Position numbers and translations under genes: made by a program. The notes below the pieces were generated by a model, which did no database searches, was not told where the DNA came from, and saw only the letters and a program-made list of their open reading frames with translations. From the NCBI GenBank assembly GCA_031769625.1, contig JAUIMM010000568.1, positions 186,001-250,000 of the forward strand: DNA of 64,000 nucleotides. Direction: 5' to 3'. The DNA comes from Taudactylus pleione (lineage: Eukaryota; Chordata; Amphibia; Anura; Myobatrachidae). Positions 51,101 to 64,000 of this stretch are shown piece after piece; within the stretch, counting starts at the first letter, position 1; each line of letters begins with the position of its first letter.

Positions 51101-54100
51101 ATCACTCAGACACATCCCCTGGTGTTACTGTATAATGTCCTATTCCCAGCACTCACCTCTCCAGTCATCACTCAGACACATCCCCTGGTGTTACTGTATA
51201 ATGTCCCTTTCCCAGCAGTTTCCGCCCCAGTCATCACCCAGAAACATCCCCTGGTGTTACTGTATAATGTCCTATTCCCAGCAGTCACCTCTCCAGTCAT
51301 CACCAAGACATATCCCCTGGTGTTACTGTATAATGTCCCATTCCCAGTAATCATCTCTCCAGTCATCACCCAGACACATCCCCTGGTGTTACTGTATAAT
51401 GTCCCATTCCCAGCAGTCACCTCTCCAGTTATCACCCAGACACATCCCTTGGTGTTACTGTATAATGTCACATTCCCGGCAGTCTCCTCCCCAGTCATCA
51501 CCCAGAAACATCCCCTGGTGTTACTGTATAATGTTCTATTCACAGCAGTCACCTCTCCAGTCATCACCCAGACACATTCCCTGGTGTTACTGTATAATGT
51601 CCTATTCCCAGCAGTCACCTGTCCAGTCATCACCCAGACACATCCCCTGGTGTTACTGTATAATGTCCCATTCCCAGCAGTCATCATCCAGACACATCCC
51701 CTGGTGTTACTGTATAATGTCCCATTCCCAGCAGTCACTTCTGCAGTCATCACAAAGATACATCCCCCCGGTGTTACTGTATAATGTTCTATTCCCAGCA
51801 GTCACCTCTCCAGTCATCACCCAGACACATTCCCTGGTGTTACTGTATAAAGTCCCCTTCCTAGCAGTAACCTCCCCAGTCATCACCCAGACACATCCCC
51901 CAGTGTTACTGTATAAAGTCCCATTCCCAGCAGTAACCTCCCCAGTCATCACCCAGACACATTCCCTGGTGTTACAGTATAATGTCCTATTCCCAGCAGT
52001 CACCTGTCAAGTCATCACCCAGACACATCCCCTGGTGTTACTGTATAATGTCCCATTCCCAGCAGTCTCCACCCCAGTCATCACCCAGACACATCCCCTG
52101 GTGTTAAAGTATAATGTCCAATTCCCAGTAATCATCTCTCCAGTCATCACCCAGACACATCCCCTGGTGTTACTGTATAATGTCCCATTCCCAGCAGTCA
52201 CCACTCCAGTTATCACCCAGATACATCCCCCGGTGTTACTGTATAATGTCCCATTTCCAGCAGTCACCTCTCCAGTCATCACCCAGGACACATCCCCTGG
52301 TGTTACTGTATAATGTCCCATTCCCAGCAGTCTCCTCCCCAGTCATCACCCAGATACATGCCCCGGTGTTACTGTATAATGTTCTATTCACAGCAGTCAC
52401 CTCTCCAGTCATCACCCAGACACATTCCCTGGTGTTATTGTATAATGTCCTATTCCCAGCAGTCACCTGTCCAGTCATCACCCAGACACATCCCCTGGTG
52501 TTACTGTATAATGTCCCATTCCCAGCAGTCATCACCCAGACACATCCCCTGGTGTTACTGTATAATGTCCCATTCCCACAGTCACCTCTCCAGTCATCAC
52601 CCAGACACATCCCCCGGTGTTACTGTATAATGTCTCATTCCAAGCAGTCATCTCTCCAGTTATCACCCAGATACATCCCCCGATGTTACTGTATAATGTC
52701 CTATTCCCAGCAGTCATCTCTCCAGTCTTCACCCATACACATCCCCTGGTGTTACTGTATAAAGTCCCCTTCCTAGCAGTAACCTCCCCAGTCATCACCC
52801 AGACACATCCCCCAGTGTTACTGTATAAAGTCCCATTCCCAGCAGTAACCTCCACAGTCATCACCCAGACACATTCCCTGGTGTTACAGTATAATGTCCT
52901 ATTCCCAGCAGTCACCTGTCCAGTCATCACCCAGACACATCCCCTGGTGTTACTGTATAATGTCCCATTCCCAGCAGTCATCACCCAGACACATCCCCTG
53001 GTGTTACTGTATAAAGTCCCATTCCCAGCAGTCATCACCCAGACACATCCCCTGGTGTTACTGTATAATGTCCAATTCCCAGTAATCATCTCTCCAGTCA
53101 TCTCCCAGACACATCCCCTGGTGTTACTGTATAATGTCCCATTCCCAGCAGTCTCCTCTCACGTCATCACCCAGACACATCCCCTGGTGTTACTGTATAA
53201 TGTCCCATTCCCAGCCGTCATCTCTCCGGTCATCACCCAGACACATCCCCCGGTATTACTGTATAATGTCTCCTTCCCAGCAGTCACCTGTCCAGTCATC
53301 ACCCAGACACATCCCCTGGTGTTACTGTATAATGTCCCCTTCCTAGCAGTAACCTTTCCAGTCATCACCCAGACACATCCCCTGGTGTTACTGTATAATG
53401 TCCCCTTCCTAGCAGTAACCTCTCCAGTCATCACTCAGACACATCCCCTGGTGTTACTGTATAATGTCCCATTCCCAGTAATCATCTCTCCAGTCATCAC
53501 CCACACACATCCCCTGGTGTTACTGTATAATGTCCCATTCCCAGCAGTCTCCTCCCCAGTCATCACCCAGATACATGCCCCGGTGTTACTGTATAATGTT
53601 CTATTCCCAGCAGTCACCTCTCCAGTCATCACCCAGACACATTCCCTGGTGTTACAGTATAATGTCCTATTCCCAGCAGTCACCTGTCCAGTCATCACCC
53701 AGACACATCCCCTGGTGTTACTGTATAATGTCCCATTCCCAGCAGTCATCACCCAGACACATCCCCTGGTGTTACTGTATAATGTCCCATTCCCAGCAGT
53801 CATCACCCAGACACATCCCCTGGTGTTACTGTATAATGTCCCATTCCCAGCAGTCATCACCCAGACACATCCCCTGGTGTTACTGTATAATGTCCAATTC
53901 CCAGTAATCATCTCTCCAGTCATCTCCCAGACACATCCCCTGGTGTTACTGTATAATGTCCTATTCCCAGCAGTAACCTCCCCAGTCATCACCCAGACAC
54001 ATCCCCTGGTATTACTGTATAATGTCCCATTCCCAGCAGTCACCTCTCCAGTCATCACCAAGACATATAACCTGGTGTTACTGTATAATGTCCTATTCCC

Positions 54101-57100
54101 AGCAGTCACCTCTCCAGTCATTACCCAGACACATCCCCCGGTGTTACTGTATAATGTCTCATTCCCAGCAGTCATCTCTCCAGTCATCACCCAGACACAT
54201 CCCCTGGTATTACTGTATAATGTCCTATTCCCAGCAGTCACCTCTCCAGTCATCACCCAGACACATCCCCTGGTGTTACTGTATAATGTCCTATTCCCAG
54301 CACTCACCTCTCCAGTCATCACTCAGACACATCCCCTGGTGTTACTGTATAATGTCCCTTTTCCAGCAGTTTCCGCCCCAGTCATCACCCAGAAACATCC
54401 CCTGGTGTTACTGTATAATGTCCTATTCCCAGCAGTCACCTCTCCAGTCATCACCAAGACATATCCCCTGGTGTTACTGTATAATGTCCCATTCCCAGTA
54501 ATCATCTCTCCAGTCATCACCCAGACACATCCCCTGGTGTTACTGTATAATGTCCCATTCCCAGCAGTCACCTCTCCAGTTATCACTCAGACACATCCCC
54601 AGGTGTTACTGTATAATGTCCCATTTCCAGCAGTCACCTCTCCAGTCATCACCCAGACACATCCCTTGGTGTTACTGTATAATGTCACATTCCCGGCAGT
54701 CTCCTCACCAGTCTTCACCCAGAAACATCCCCTGGTGTTACTGTATAATGTCCCATTCCCAGCAGTCTCCTCCCCAGTCATCACCCAGATACATGCCCCA
54801 GTGTTACTGTATAATGTTCTATTCCCAGCAGTCACCTCTCCAGTCATCACCCAGACACATTCCCTGGTGTAACAGTATAATGTCCTATTCGCAGCAGTCA
54901 CCTGTCCAGTCATCACCCAGACACATCCCCTGGTGTTACTGTATAATGTCCCATTCCCAGCAGTTTCCGCCCCAGTCATCACGAGGAAACATCCCCTGGT
55001 GTTACTGTATAATGTCCTATTCCCAGCAGTCACCTCTCCAGTCATCACCCAGACACATCCCCTGGTGTTACTGTATAACGTCCCATTCCCAGTAATCATC
55101 TCTCCAGTCATCACCCACACACATCCCCTGGTGTTACTGTATAATGTCCCATTCCCAGCAGTCTCCTCCCCAGTCATCACCCAGATACATGCCCCGGTGT
55201 TACTGTATAATGTTCTATTCACAGCAGTCACCTCTCCAGTCATCACCCAGACACATTCCCTGGTGTTATTGTATAATGTCCTATTCCCAGCAGTCACCTG
55301 TCCAGTCATCACCCAGACACATCCCCTGGTGTTACTGTATAATGTCCCATTCCCAGCAGTCATCACCCAGACACATCCCCTGGTGTTACTGTATAATGTC
55401 CCATTCCCACAGTCACCTCTCCAGTCATCACCCAGACACATCCCCCGGTGTTACTGTATAATGTCTCATTCCAAGCAGTCATCTCTCCAGTTATCACCCA
55501 GATACATCCCCCGATGTTACTGTATAATGTCCTATTCCCAGCAGTCATCTCTCCAGTCTTCACCCATACACATCCCCTGGTGTTACTGTATAAAGTCCCC
55601 TTCCTAGCAGTAACCTCTCCAGTTATCACCCAGACACATCCCCCGGTGTTACTGTATAATGTCCCATTTCCAGCAGTCACCTCTCCAGTCATCACCCAGA
55701 CACATCCCCTGGTGTTACTGTATAATGTCCCATTCCCAGCAGTAACCTCCACAGTCATCACCCAGACACATTCCCTGGTTTTACAGTATAATGTCCTATT
55801 CCCAGCAGTCACCAGTCCAGTCATCACCCAGACACATCCCCTGGTGTTACTGTATAATGTCCCATTCCCTGCAGTCATCACCCAGACACATCCCCTGGTG
55901 TTACTGTATAATGTCCCCTTCCCACAGTCACCTCTCCAGTCATCACCCAGACACATCCCCTGGTGTTAAAGTATAATGTCCAATTCCCAGTAATCATCTC
56001 TCCAGTCATCACCCAGACACATCCCCCGGTGTTACTGTATAATGTCTCATTCCAAGCAGTCATCTCTCCAGTTATCACCCAGATACATCCCCCGATGTTA
56101 CTGTATAATGTCCTATTCCCAGCAGTCATCTCTCCAGTCTTCACCCATACACATCCCCTGGTGTTACTGTATAATGTCCCCTTCCTAGCAGTAACCTCCC
56201 CAGTCATTACCCAGACACATCCCCTGGTGTTACAGTATAATGTCCCATTCCCCACAGTCATCACCCAGACACATCCCCTGGTGTTACTGTATAATGTCCC
56301 ATTCCCAGCAGTCTCCTCCCCAGTCATCACCCAGATACATGCCCCAGTGTTACTGTATAATGTTCCATTCCCAGCAGTCACCTCTCCAGTCATCACCCAG
56401 ACACATTCCCTGGTGTAAAAGTATAATGTCCTATTCCCAGCAGTCACCTGTCCAGTCATCACCCAGACACATCCTCTGGTGTTACTGTATAATGTCCCAT
56501 TCCCAGCAGTCATCACCCAGACACATCCACTGGTGTTACAGGATAATGTCCCATTCCCAGCAGTCATCACCCAGACACATCCCCTGGTGTTACTGTATAA
56601 TGTCCCATTCCCACAGTCACCTCTCCAGTTATCACCCAGACACATCCCCTGGTGTTAATGTATAATGTCCAATTCACAGTAATCATCTCTCCAGTCATCA
56701 CCCAGACACATCCCCTGGTGTTACTGTATAATGTCCCATTCCCAGCAGTCTCCTCCCCAGTCATTACCCAGATACATCCCCCGGTGTTACTGTATAATAT
56801 CTAATTCCCAGCAATCATCTCTCCAGTCATCACCCAGACACATCCCAGGTGTTACTGTATAATGTCCCATTCCCAGCAGTCTCCTCCCCAGTCATCACCC
56901 AGATACATGCCCCGGTGTTACTGTATAATGTTCTATTCCCAGCAGTCACCTCTCCAGTCATCACCCAGACACATTCCCTGGTTTTACAGTATAATGTCCT
57001 ATTCCCAGCAGTCACCTGTCCAGTCATCACCCAGACACATAACCTGGTGTTACTGTATAATGTCCCATTCCCAGCAGTCTCCTCCCCAGTCATCACCCAC

Positions 57101-60100
57101 ACACATCCCCTGGTGTTACTGTATAATTTCCTATTCCCAGCAGTCACCTGTCCAGTCATCACCCAGACACATCCCCTGGTGTTACTGTATAATGTCCCAT
57201 TCCTAGCAATAACCTCCCAAGTCATTACCCAGATACATGCCCCAGTGTTACTGTATAATGTTCTATTCCCAGCAGTCATCTCTCCGGTCATCACCCAGAC
57301 ACATCCCCCGGTATTACTGTATAATGTCTCCTTCCCAGCAGTCACCTGTCCAGTCATCACCCAGACACATCCCCTGGTGTTACTGTATAATGTCCCCTTC
57401 CTAGCAGTAACCTCTCCAGTCATCACCCAGACACATCCCCTGGTGTTACTGTATAATGTCCCCTTCCTAGCAGTAACCTCTCCAGTCATCACCCAGACAC
57501 ATTCCCTGGTTTTACAGTATAATGTCCTATTCCCAGCAGTCACCAGTCCAGTCATCACCCAGACACATCCCCTGGTGTTACTGTATAATGTCCCATTCCC
57601 AGTAATCATCTCTCCAGTCATCACCCACACACATCCCCTGGTGTTACTGTATAATGTCCCATTCCCAGCAGTCTCCTCCCCAGTCATCACCCAGATACAT
57701 GCCCCGGTGTTACTGTATAATGTTCTATTCCCAGCAGTCACCTCTCCAGTCATCACCCAGACACATTCCCTGGTGTTACTGTATAATGTCCCATTCCCAG
57801 CAGTCTCCTCCCCAGTCATCACCCAGATACATGCCCCAGTGTTACTGTATAATGTTCTATTCCCAGCAGTCACCTCTCCAGTCATCACCCAGACACATTC
57901 CCTGGTGTAACAGTATAATGTCCTATTCCCAGCAGTCACCTGTCCAGTCATCACCCAGACACATCCCCTGGTGTTACTGTATAATGTCCCATTCCCAGCA
58001 GTCATCACCCAGACACATCCACTGGTGTTACTGTATAATGTCCCATTCCCAGCAGTCATCACCCAGACACATCCCCTGGTGTTACTGTATAATGTCCCAT
58101 TCCCACAGTCACCTCTCCAGTTATCACCCAGACACATCCCCTGGTGTTACTGTATAATGTCCCATTCCCAGCAGTCTCCTCCCCAGTCATCACCCAGATA
58201 CATGCCCCGGTGTTACTGTATAATGTTCTATTCCCAGCAGTCACCTCTCCAGTCATCACCCAGACACATCCCCTGGTGTTACTGTATAATGTCCTATTCC
58301 CAGCAGTCATCTCTCCAGTCTTCACCCATACACATCCCCTGGTGTTACTGTATAATGTCCCCTTCCTAGCAGTAACCTCCCCAGTCATCACCCAGACATA
58401 TAACCTGGTGTTACTGTATAATGTCCTATTCCCAGCAGTCACCTCTCCAGTCATTACCCAGACACATCCCAGGTGTTACTGTATAATGTCCCATTCCCAG
58501 CAGTCTCCTCCCCAGTCATCACCCAGATACATGCCCCAGTGTTACTGTATAATGTTCTATTCCCAGCAGTCACCTCTCCAGTCATCACCCAGACACATTC
58601 CCTGGTGTAACAGTATAATGTCCTATTCCCAGCAGTCACCTGTCCAGTCATCACCCAGACACATCCCCTGGTGTTACTGTATAATGTCCCATTCCCAGCA
58701 GTCATCACCCAGACACATCCCCTGGTGTTACTGTATAATGTCCCATTCCCAGCAGTTATCACCCAGACACATCCCCTGGTGTTACTGTATAATGTCCCAT
58801 TCCCACAGTCACCTCTCCAGTTATCACCCAGACACATCCCCTGGTGTTAATGTATAATGTCCAATTCCCAGTAATCATCTCTCCAGTCATCACCCAGACA
58901 CATCCCCTGGTGTTACTGTATAATGTCCCATTCCCACCAGTCTCCACCCCAGTCATCACCCAGATACATGCCCCGGTGTTACTGTATAATGTTCTATTCC
59001 CAGCAGTCACCTCTCCAGTCATCACCCAGACACATTCCCTGGTGTTACAGTATAATGTCCTATTCCCAGCAGTCACCTGTCCAGTCATCACCCAGACACA
59101 TCCCCTGGTGTTACTGTATAATGTCCCATTCCCAGCAGTCATCACCCAGACACATCCCCTGGTGTTACTGTATAATGTCCCATTCCCAGCAGTCATCACC
59201 CAGACACATCCCCTGGTGTTACTGTATAATGTCCCATTCCCACAGTCACCTCTCCAGTTATCACCCAAACACATCCCCCGGTGTTACTGTATAATGTCCC
59301 ATTTCCAGCAGTCACCTCTACAGTCATCACCCAGACACATCCCCTGGTGTTAATGTATAATGTCCAATTCCCAGTAATCATCTCTCCAGTCATCACCCAG
59401 ACACATCCCCTGGTGTTACTGTATAATGTCCCATTCCCAGCAGTCTCATCCCCAGTCATCACCTAGACACATCCCCTGGTGTTACTGTATAATGTCCCAT
59501 TCCCCACAGTCACCTCTCCAGTCATCACCCAGATACATCCCCCCGATGTTACTGTATAATGTCCTATTCCCAGCAGTCATCTCTCCAGTCTTCACCCATA
59601 CACATCCCCTGGTGTTACTGTATAATGTCCCCTTCCTAGCAGTAACCTCCCCAGTCATCACCCAGATACATCCCCTGGTGTTACTGTATAATGTCCCATT
59701 CCCCGCAGTCACCTCTCCAGTCATCACCCAGACACATCCCCTGGTGTTACTGTATAATGTCCCATTCCCAGCAGTCACCTCTCCAGTCATCACCCAGACA
59801 CATCCCCTGGTGTTACAGTATAATATCCTATTCCCAGCAGTCACCTCTCCAGTCATCACCCAGATACATCCCAGGTGTCACTGTATAATGTCCTATTCCC
59901 AGTAATCATCTCTCCAGTCATCACCCAGACACATCCCCTGGTGTTACTGTATAATGTCCCCTTCCCAGTAGTCTCCTCTCCAGTCATCACCCAGACACAT
60001 CCCCTGGTGTTACTGTATAATGTCCCATTCCCAGCAGTCACCTCTCCAGTCATCACCCAGACACATCCCCTGGTGTTACAGTATAATATCCTATTCCCAG

Positions 60101-63100
60101 CAGTTACCTCTCCAGTCATCACCCAGACACATCCCCTGGTGTTACAGTATAATATCCTATTCCCAGTAATCATCTCTCCAGTCATCACCCAGACACATCC
60201 CCCGGTGTTACTGTATAATGTCCCATTTCCAGCAGTCACCTCTCCAGTCATCACCCAGACACATCCCTTGGTGTTACTGTATAATGTCACATTCCCGGCA
60301 GTCTCCTCCCCAGTCATCACCCAGAAACATCCCCTGGTGTTACTGTATAATGTCCTATTCCCAGCACTCACCTCTCCAGTCATCACTCAGACACATCCCC
60401 TGGTGTTACTGTATAATGTCCCTTTCCCAGCAGTTTCCGCCCCAGTCATCACCAGCAAACATCCCCTGGTGTTACTGTATAATGTCCTATTCCCAGCAGT
60501 CACCTCTCCAGTCATCACCCAGACACATCCCCTGGTGTTACTGTATAACGTCCCATTCCCAGTAATCATCTCTCCAGTCATCACCCACACACATCCCCTG
60601 GTGTTACTGTATAATGTCCCATTCCCAGCAGTCTCCTCCCCAGTCATCACCCAGATACATGCCCCGGTGTTACTGTATAATGTTCTATTCACAGCAGTCA
60701 CCTCTCCAGTCATCACCCAGACACATTCCCTGGTGTTATTGTATAATGTCCTATTCCCAGCAGTCACCTGTCCAGTCATCACCCAGACACATCCCCCGGT
60801 GTTACTGTATAATGTCTCATTCCAAGCAGTCATCTCTCCAGTCTTCACCCATACACATCCCCTGGTGTTACTGTATAAAGTCCCCTTCCTAGCAGTAACC
60901 TCCCCAGTCATCACCCAGACACATCCCCCAGTGTTACTGTATAAAGTCCCATTCCCAGTAGTAACCTCCACAGTCATCACCCAGACACATTCCCTGGTGT
61001 TACAGTATAATGTCCTATTCCCAGCAGTCACCTGTCCAGTCATCACCCAGACACATCCCCTGGTGTTACTGTATAATGTCCCATTCCCTGCAGTCATCAC
61101 CCAGACACATCCCCTGGTGTTACTGTATAATGTCCCCTTCCCACAGTCACCTCTCCAGTTATCACCCAGACACATCCCCTGGTGTTACTGTATAATGTCC
61201 CATTCCCAGCAGTCTCCTCCCCAGTCATTACCCAGATACATCCCCCGGTGTTACTGTATAATGTCTCATTCCCAGCAGTCATCTCTCCAGTCATCACCCA
61301 GACACATCCCAGGTGTTACTGTATAATGTCCCATTCCCAGCAGTCTCCTCCCCAGTCATCACCCAGATACATGCCCCGGTGTTACTGTATAATGTTCTAT
61401 TCCCAGCAGTCACCTCTCCAGTCATCACCCAGACACATTCCCTGGTGTTACAGTATAATGTCCTATTCCCAGCAGTCACCTGTCCAGTCATCACCCAGAC
61501 ACATCCCCTGGTGTTACTGTATAATGTCCCATTCCCAGCAGTCATCACCCAGACACATCCCCTGGTGTTACTGTATAAAGTCCCATTCCCAGCAGTCATC
61601 ACCCAGACACATCCCCTGGTGTTACTGTATAATGTCCAATTCCCAGTAATCATCTCTCCAGTCATCTCCCAGACACATCCCCTGGTGTTACTGTATAATG
61701 TCCCATTCCCAGCAGTCTCCTCTCACGTCATCACCCAGACACATCCCCTGGTGTTACTGTATAATGTCCCATTCCCAGCCGTCATCTCTCCGGTCATCAC
61801 CCAGACACATCCCCCGGTATTACTGTATAATGTCTCCTTCCCAGCAGTCACCTGTCCAGTCATCACCCAGACACATCCCCTGGTGTTACTGTATAATGTC
61901 CCCTTCCTAGCAGTAACCTCTCCAGTCATCACCCAGACACATCCCCTGGTGTTACTGTATAATGTCCCCTTCCTAGCAGTAACCTCTCCAGTCATCACTC
62001 AGACACATCCCCTGGTGTTACTGTATAATGTCCCATTCCCAGTAATCATCTCTCCAGTCATCACCCACACACATCCCCTGGTGTTACTGTATAATGTCCC
62101 ATTCCCAGCAGTCTCCTCCCCAGTCATCACCCAGATACATGCCCCAGTGTTACTGTATAATGTTCTATTCCCAGCAGTCACCTCTCCAGTCATCACCCAG
62201 ACACATTCCCTGGTGTTACTGTATAATGTCCCATTCCCAGCAGTCTCCTCCCCAGTCATCACCCAGATACATGCCCCAGTGTTACTGTATAATGTCCCAT
62301 TCCCAGCAGTCTCCTCCCCAGTCATCACCCAGATACATGCCCCAGTGTTACTGTATAATGTTCTATTCCCAGCAGTCACCTCTCCAGTCATCACTCAGAC
62401 ACATTCCCTGGTGTAACAGTATAATGTCCTATTCCCAGCAGTCACCTGTCCAGTCATCACCCAGACACATCCCCTGGTGTTACTGTATAATGTCCCATTC
62501 CCAGCAGTCATCACCCAGACACATCCACTGGTGTTACTGTATAATGTCCCATTCCCAGCAGTCATCACCCAGACACATCCCCTGGTGTTACTGTATAATG
62601 TCCCATTCCCAGCAGTCATCACCCAGACACATCCCCTGGTCTTACTGTATAATGTCCCATTCCCACAGTCACCTCTCCAGTCATCACCCAGACACATCCC
62701 CTGGTGTTAATGTATAATGTCCAATTCCCAGTAATCATCTCTCCAGTCATCACCCAGACACATCCCCTGGTGTTACTGTATAATGTCCCATTCCCAGAAG
62801 TCTCCTCCCCAGTCATCACCCAGATACATGCCCCAGTGTTACTGTATAATGTTCTATTCCCAGCAGTCACCTCTCCAGTCATCACACAGACACATTCCCT
62901 GGTGTTACAGTATAATGTCCTATTCCCAGCAGTCACCTGTCCAGTCTCACCCAGACACATCCCCTGGTGTTACTGTATAATGTCCCATTCCCAGCAGTCA
63001 TCACCCAGACACATCCCCTGGTGTTACTGTATAATGTCCCATTCCCACAGTCACCTCTCCAGTTATCACCCAGACACATCCCCTGGTGTTAATGTATAAT

Positions 63101-64000
63101 GTCCAATTACCAGTAATCATCTCTCCAGTCATCACCCAGACACATCCCCTGGTGTTACTGTATAATGTCCCATTCCCAGCAGTCACCTCTCCAGTTATCA
63201 CCCAGACACATCCCCCGGTGTTACTGTATAATGTCCCATTTCCAGCAGTCACCTCTCCAGTCATCACCCAGACACATCCCCTGGTGTTACTGTATAATGT
63301 CCCATTCCCACAGTCACCTCTCCAGTTATCACCCAGACACATCCCCTGGTGTTAATGTATAATGTTCTATTCCCAGCAGTCACCTCTCCAGTCATCACCC
63401 AGACACATTCCCTGGTGTTACAGTATAATGTCCTATTCCCAGCAGTCACCTGTCCAGTCATCACCCAGACACATCCCCTGGTGTTACTGTATAATGTCCC
63501 ATTCCCAGCAGTCATCACCCAGACACATCCCCTGGTGTTACTGTATAATGTCCCATTCCCAGCAGTCATCACCCAGACACATCCCCTGGTGTTACTGTAT
63601 AATGTCCCATTCCCACAGTCACCTCTCCAGTCATCACCCAGACACATCCCCTGGTGTTAATGTATAATGTCCAATTCCCAGTAATCATCTCTCCAGTCAT
63701 CACCCAGATACATCCCCTGGTGTTACTGTATAATGTCCCATTCCCAGCAGTCACCTCTCCAGTTATCACCCAGACACATCCCCCGGTGTTACTGTATAAT
63801 GTCCCATTTCCAGCAGTCACCTCTCCAGTCATCACCCAGATACATCCCCCCGATGTTACTGTATAATGTCCTATTCCCAGCAGTCATCACCCAGACACAT
63901 CCCCTGGTGTTACTGTATAATGTCCAATTCCCAGTAATCATCTCTCCAGTCATCTCCCAGACACATCCCCTGGTGTTACTGTATAATGTCCTATTCCCAG

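Larger units (their letters stand above)
12828..64000. repeat. Giant intronic satellite, 66-bp unit, more than 51 kb
   Basis: Continuous head-to-tail array to the window end. The plus-strand unit is cagtcacctctccagtcatc, acccagacacatcccctggt, gttactgtataatgtcccat, tcccag (66 bp); about 780 units by length. Major variants: taatcatctctccag; gcagtctcctccccag; ctagcagtaacctcccc; agtttccgccccag with cccagaaacat; aagacatataacctgg; cacttctgcagtcatcacaaag; cttcacccatacacat; cagatacatgcccc; a 54-bp type lacking acctctccagtc; and 65-bp types with ttcccacagtc. The array starts 19 bases from the KRAB-like exon's acceptor and fills its upstream intron. Minus-strand units begin ACTGGAGAG|GTGACTG, an exon-end/donor-like junction. 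The unit's 22 codons keep several frames open (for example TGEVTAGNGTLYSNTRGCVW), but these are not genes. Confidence 0.97.

Noticed and set aside
12681..63866. Dozens of open frames of 60-1052 codons on both strands across the 66-bp array
   Set aside because: All are the same 22-residue unit in three phases, present simultaneously on opposite strands; there are no domains and they break wherever a unit changes length.
12828..64000. CRISPR-like array
   Set aside because: The array is gapless and head-to-tail with no unique spacers, next to a vertebrate zinc-finger gene.

Overview
This is vertebrate nuclear DNA, almost certainly from a frog (anuran amphibian). The diagnostic evidence is a minus-strand zinc-finger gene between 7207 and 12808. 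Its exons have the layout I know from the large frog KRAB-like C2H2 families: a KRAB-like exon ([11 protein letters not shown]...), a short linker exon (NRNTPERC, PLYSQDC), an exon of acidic TDIKAED/EGEEETYV repeats, and one large finger exon opening with DGHNTRKTSEGHLVLSPDF. The species cannot be named from the sequence alone. No prokaryotic gene, rRNA, tRNA or CRISPR array was seen.

Layout. 1-6800 carries no recognisable gene. It holds six minisatellite or simple-repeat blocks (about 83, 27, 32, CA-rich, 34 and 73 bp units) separated by short unique stretches, including a promoter-like segment (540-840) and a probable hAT-type fragment (from 3258). 6800-12808 is the zinc-finger locus on the minus strand. 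Its large intron (8541-12073) contains a decayed L1-type LINE ORF1 and two more tandem-repeat blocks. From 12828 to the window end, more than 51 kb is one tandem array of a 66-bp unit (roughly 780 units by length), which begins 19 bases from the 3' splice site of the KRAB-like exon and has not ended at 64000.

Main interpretation. Read on the minus strand, each standard 66-bp unit starts with ACTGGAGAG|GTGACTG. This looks like the last codons (T-G-E) of the exon that normally precedes the KRAB-like exon, followed by a 5' splice site and a small intron. The array therefore appears to be a mini-intron, with its exon edge, amplified hundreds of times inside the gene. It has kb-scale higher-order duplications. 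Because 66 is 22 codons, it produces very long but artefactual open frames on both strands (up to 1052 and 911 codons).

The gene looks damaged. The KRAB-like exon has lost its conserved Trp. The linker and acidic exons do not join in frame, which fits a small deletion. A 290-bp element with hAT-like ends and an 8-bp target duplication interrupts the finger exon and supplies its stop codon, leaving finger remnants beyond it. Twelve complete fingers remain open, so either a recently disabled gene or an N-terminally shortened product is possible. Repeat counts and duplication boundaries were read by eye, without alignment tools.
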